Below, piece by piece: positions 14,525-16,688 of a stretch of DNA of 16,688 nucleotides. The notes beneath the pieces are model-generated. The model worked only from the letters and a program-made list of their open reading frames with translations, was not told the DNA's origin and did not search any database. The stretch is from Pseudomonadota bacterium (GTDB taxonomy: Bacteria; Pseudomonadota; Gammaproteobacteria; Steroidobacterales; Steroidobacteraceae), in NCBI GenBank assembly GCA_021808195.1, contig JAKBCE010000054.1, positions 1-16,688 on the forward strand. Reading direction: 5' to 3'. Position 1 is the stretch's first letter; each line of letters opens with the position of its first letter. Both the position numbers and the translations under genes were made by a program.

Positions 14525-15007
14525 ATGATTCTGCGAGTGGAGACCCAATCGCGACGCATGCTGAAGGAACTCGGCATGCGGCTACGTGCCGAACGTCGGC
14601 GGCGCGGTCTAAAGCAGGCCGAACTGGCCCACGCGGCCTCAGTATCACGCCCGACGGTTATTGCAGCCGAAGCGGGTCGCGGAGTGTCTTCGCAGAGCCT
14701 GGCCGCAATGATGAGTGTGCTCGCGCTCGAATTCGCGCACCTCAGCGCTCCGGTGCGCCATCCCCTGATGAATTTGATGAGAGCCGAGCGTGAACGGCAG
14801 ACCCGACGGCGCGTCCAGCCAGAACCTGCGCCCCCGGCGATTGCGCGGGATGAAGTGAAAGCACACGGCAATCGCATCACGAGCAGGGACGTGGCACAAA
14901 CGGTCGGACAGCAGCCTCACCGGCGCCCATTACTGAGGGAGCTCATGACAGCGGAGCGTTTGCGCCGTGATCAGCTTGACATGAAAGTTCGGCGTGAGCG
15001 CGCTTGA
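14525..15007 (+). CDS. hipB: HipB-like XRE-family HTH antitoxin/regulator
   Basis: A 160-residue protein whose residues 16-70 form a Cro/CI-type helix-turn-helix (LGMRLRAERRRRGLKQAELAHAASVS, recognition helix near SRPTVIAAEAGRG). As the upstream partner of a HipA-like kinase it should be the antitoxin and operon repressor. AGGA precedes the ATG with short spacing; ATG 14558 (Met12) is another possible start. The protein is longer than E. coli HipB (88 aa). It has a basic C-terminal extension of about 80 residues, in which an LM-AER-R pattern occurs twice (near residues 79-88 and 140-150). Its last 14 bases overlap the hipA frame, so translation is coupled. The HTH is certain; the antitoxin role is inferred from the partner gene. 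Confidence 0.8.
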   Translation: MILRVETQSRRMLKELGMRLRAERRRRGLKQAELAHAASVSRPTVIAAEAGRGVSSQSLAAMMSVLALEFAHLSAPVRHPLMNLMRAERERQTRRRVQPEPAPPAIARDEVKAHGNRITSRDVAQTVGQQPHRRPLLRELMTAERLRRDQLDMKVRRERA

Positions 15008-16280
15008 CGTTTACGTTTCGGACGAGCACGTCGGCGTGCTTCGCGAGGACATTGCGACCGGCTTGATCGATTTCGAATATCGGCCGGCAACTCCGCCACC
15101 ACTCGCGGTATCGCTCGTGATGCCGCCCGGGGAACCGCCCGAGGAATATCGTGGCTACAACGGGCTGCCGCCCCCGTTCGAGGTCTCACTTCCGGAGGGA
15201 ATGATCCTCGAGGCGATCCGCAACCGCTTCGGAAAGCACATCGATGTCGACAGCGATTTCTCGCTACTGCGGCTGATTGGCAGGCATACCCTCGGCCGCG
15301 TAACTTTTGGCGGACCGCTCGAGCGGGACAAGGGACTGGACGAAGAAATTCTCGAAGCTGCGCGCTCAGAAGGCGCAGCACGGCGCCTCGCGACGATTTT
15401 GCGCAAGTCGCCACAGCTGTTTGGCGTCGCCGGTGTGATGCCGAAGATGTCCGTGCACCCACACGGCAGAACGCGGCCCGGTACGGTTATCGGGCATGGT
15501 TCCATCGTTAAATTCGACACAGCCAACTTCACCGGCGCCTGCTTGGTGGAGTACGCCTGCCTCAAGGCCTGTGCGGCCGCCAACCTCACCGTACCAACTG
15601 TCGAATTGGCACCGGACCTCACCTCGATCATCGTCGAGCGCTTTGACATTGATGATACTGGCGGTCGCCTGGGGTTCGAGGATGCCTGCGCTCTCTCCGG
15701 CATTCGACGAACCGGCAAGTACAGTGGTTCAATCGAGCACCTGTTTCGAATGATCGGAAATTTTGTTGACCCCGCGCACCAGGCCACAGACCGCCGCGCA
15801 CTACTCACCCTGATCGTATTAAACGACGTGCTGCGCAATGGGGATGCGCACTTGAAGAATTTCGGTTTGCTCTACGGCGAGGACTTGGCGCAACCTCGTC
15901 TAGCTCCCGTCTATGATGTGCTTACCACACAGACATGGATACACGGCGATACACCCGCCCTGCCAATCCTCGCATCCGATCCGTCCGCAGAACAGTGGTT
16001 CGACGCACAGGGCCTTAGGCAGCTGCAAGTAATCGCCGGACTGCCCGATGCAGACCTGACCGGCTTGCGTGAGCAGTGTGCGCAGATCGCTCGCGACAGC
16101 CTCTCGGAGACGCTCGATTCCTGCCCGGCGTGTCCTGAACGGAATGCGCTCGAGGGAGCGCTGAGAATCATCGAGAAGGCCGCGAGCGGGCAGATGCGCG
16201 GGGACGTTCGTCGCGCCAAGGGATACCAGCGCTCGGGTGCGCGCCGCACCGACCGGGACCGCGATCCAAGACAATCCTGA
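14994..16280 (+). CDS. hipA: HipA-like serine/threonine kinase toxin
   Basis: A 428-residue member of the HipA family. E. coli HipA phosphorylates glutamyl-tRNA synthetase and causes growth arrest. The GTG start at 14994 overlaps the HipB-like gene by 14 bases and gives the expected N-terminus (SALDVYVSDEHVGVL, HipA N-subdomain 1, about 3-105). The kinase domain has the glycine-rich loop VAGVMPKMSV (145-154), the ATP-binding lysine candidate Lys173 in IVKF, VERFD (214-218), the catalytic loop NGDAHLKNF (282-290, Asp284, Asn289) and the metal-binding Asp308 in PVYDVL. All catalytic elements are intact. The loop lacks the serine that precedes VAG in E. coli HipA (autophosphorylation site); here it is Gly144. 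The last 35 residues are a basic, Arg-rich tail. The target is unknown. Confidence 0.88.
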   Translation: MSALDVYVSDEHVGVLREDIATGLIDFEYRPATPPPLAVSLVMPPGEPPEEYRGYNGLPPPFEVSLPEGMILEAIRNRFGKHIDVDSDFSLLRLIGRHTLGRVTFGGPLERDKGLDEEILEAARSEGAARRLATILRKSPQLFGVAGVMPKMSVHPHGRTRPGTVIGHGSIVKFDTANFTGACLVEYACLKACAAANLTVPTVELAPDLTSIIVERFDIDDTGGRLGFEDACALSGIRRTGKYSGSIEHLFRMIGNFVDPAHQATDRRALLTLIVLNDVLRNGDAHLKNFGLLYGEDLAQPRLAPVYDVLTTQTWIHGDTPALPILASDPSAEQWFDAQGLRQLQVIAGLPDADLTGLREQCAQIARDSLSETLDSCPACPERNALEGALRIIEKAASGQMRGDVRRAKGYQRSGARRTDRDRDPRQS

Positions 16281-16489
16281 GCGCGGTATTGATTCGCAAA
16301 TCCGCCCTACCTGGGGGATGAGGCAAACCCTCAAAATTGGCGGAGAGGGTGCCACCACAATCAGCATGGAATCAGATGATTTCCGATTCTCGTGCGTAAT
16401 TCCTGCGTATTAGAGCCGAGTATTCGGAATGATGACCGATGGAATGGCACGACCGGTGTCACGATGCGGACCCGCATCGAATCGAGCGA

Positions 16490-16518
16490 TTGACGGCGCC
16501 CACCCAAAGGCATATGCT
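16490..16518 (+). promoter_or_regulatory. Sigma-70-like promoter of vapB
   Basis: TTGACG (16490-16495, five of six -35 positions) and TATGCT (16513-16518, four of six -10 positions) are 17 bases apart and 34 bases ahead of the ATG. The -10 lies within the first of the two palindromes, so bound VapB(C) would repress it. Confidence 0.5.
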
Positions 16519-16530
16519 TTGGCATATGCC
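16510..16530. promoter_or_regulatory. Tandem GCATATGC palindromes, probable VapB operator
   Basis: The 8-base palindrome GCATATGC occurs at 16510-16517 and again at 16522-16529, the second extended to the 10-base palindrome GGCATATGCC (16521-16530). Their centres are 12 bases apart, about one helical turn. VapBC complexes typically bind such repeated palindromes at their own promoter, and the copies overlap and follow the -10 element. Confidence 0.6.
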
Positions 16531-16551
16531 ATATCCGCGCGGGTGATTCGA

Positions 16552-16688
16552 ATGCCTGACTCAGAACGTCACGTCAGACTGTTCCGCAATGGACGGAACC
16601 AGGCTTTGCGTATCCCCAGAGAATTCGAACTCGAAGCGGATGAGGCCATCCTGCGCAAGGAGGGGGATCGCTTGGTGATCGAGCCGGT
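16552..16688 (+). CDS. vapB: VapB family antitoxin (3' end outside the window)
   Basis: Only the first 45 codons are present. The protein starts MPDSERHVRLFRNGRNQALR and continues through IPREFELEADEAILRKEGD to VIEP. This is the AbrB/SpoVT-type swapped-hairpin DNA-binding fold of VapB (VagC/StbC group), where the LF-NGR-QA-R-P-EF pattern is highly characteristic. VapB binds and neutralises the PIN-domain ribonuclease VapC and represses its own operon. A weak GGGTGA lies six bases before the ATG. vapC should follow immediately after the window edge. Confidence 0.82.
   Translation, partial: MPDSERHVRLFRNGRNQALRIPREFELEADEAILRKEGDRLVIEP

Larger units (their letters stand above)
16281..16551. 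other. Spacer between the HipBA-like and VapB modules
   Basis: These 271 bases are visibly poorer in GC than the surrounding genes. GGC-AA-ACCCTC (16322-16332) can pair with GAGGGT-GCC (16345-16353) around a 12-base loop, a weak terminator-like hairpin for hipA without a T tract. TGGCGGAGAGGGTG at 16338-16351 matches the reverse complement of a tRNA-Ser 3' end. The right end holds the vapB promoter and operators. No gene is supported here. Confidence 0.5.

Noticed and set aside
1..16688. CRISPR array, transposase, integrase or rRNA genes
   Set aside because: No regularly spaced repeats, no terminal inverted repeat pairs with a transposase frame, and no rRNA-like sequence were seen.

Overview
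The window reads as GC-rich chromosomal DNA from a Gram-negative bacterium, most likely a soil or plant-matter proteobacterium. The envelope genes support this: a TonB-dependent outer-membrane receptor, a lipoprotein with a clear lipobox and a periplasmic adaptor. A UrcA-type protein adds to it, since that family is known mainly from Alpha- and Gammaproteobacteria. Genus or family cannot be fixed from the sequence alone; a gammaproteobacterium of the Steroidobacter/Nevskia/Xanthomonad kind is a guess.

Layout. (1) 1-3018, plus strand: the 3' part of an FtsX-type ABC permease gene followed three bases later by a HlyD-type adaptor gene. This is the tail of an ABC export operon whose ATPase and outer-membrane partner are not in the window. 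(2) 3071-4445: a divergent pair made of a DUF4136 lipoprotein (minus) and a small secreted UrcA-family protein (plus), separated by 346 bases. (3) 4463-8799, minus strand: a TonB-dependent receptor and, 98 bases downstream, a secreted protein with two retropepsin-like aspartic-protease lobes joined to about seven TPR repeats. (4) 9100-10808, plus strand: a NarL/UhpA-type two-component pair, a two-TM HisKA_3 sensor kinase overlapping its LuxR-HTH response regulator by ATGA. (5) 11039-14002, plus strand: a secreted GH115 alpha-glucuronidase that removes (4-O-methyl)glucuronic acid from xylan, followed by a probable hairpin terminator. (6) 14003-16688: a stretch of different character with toxin-antitoxin modules. 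It holds a HipB-like regulator and a HipA-like kinase with an operator-like inverted repeat overlapping the promoter. After 271 bases comes the first 45 codons of a VapB antitoxin, preceded by tandem GCATATGC palindromes lying on its promoter; vapC is presumably just beyond the right edge.

How it may fit together. The receptor, two-component system and GH115 enzyme are adjacent, so a small locus for sensing, uptake and debranching of glucuronoxylan is possible. That is inference from position only; no other xylanolytic gene is present. The end of the window looks like an accessory insertion: two TA modules, lower-GC spacers, and a 14-base match to a tRNA-Ser 3' end that could be an old attachment site. 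I saw no CRISPR array, tRNA, rRNA, transposase or integrase gene. I did not find a clearly new multi-gene system. The most unusual items are the twin-lobed aspartic protease-TPR protein and the regulatory architecture of the two TA modules.
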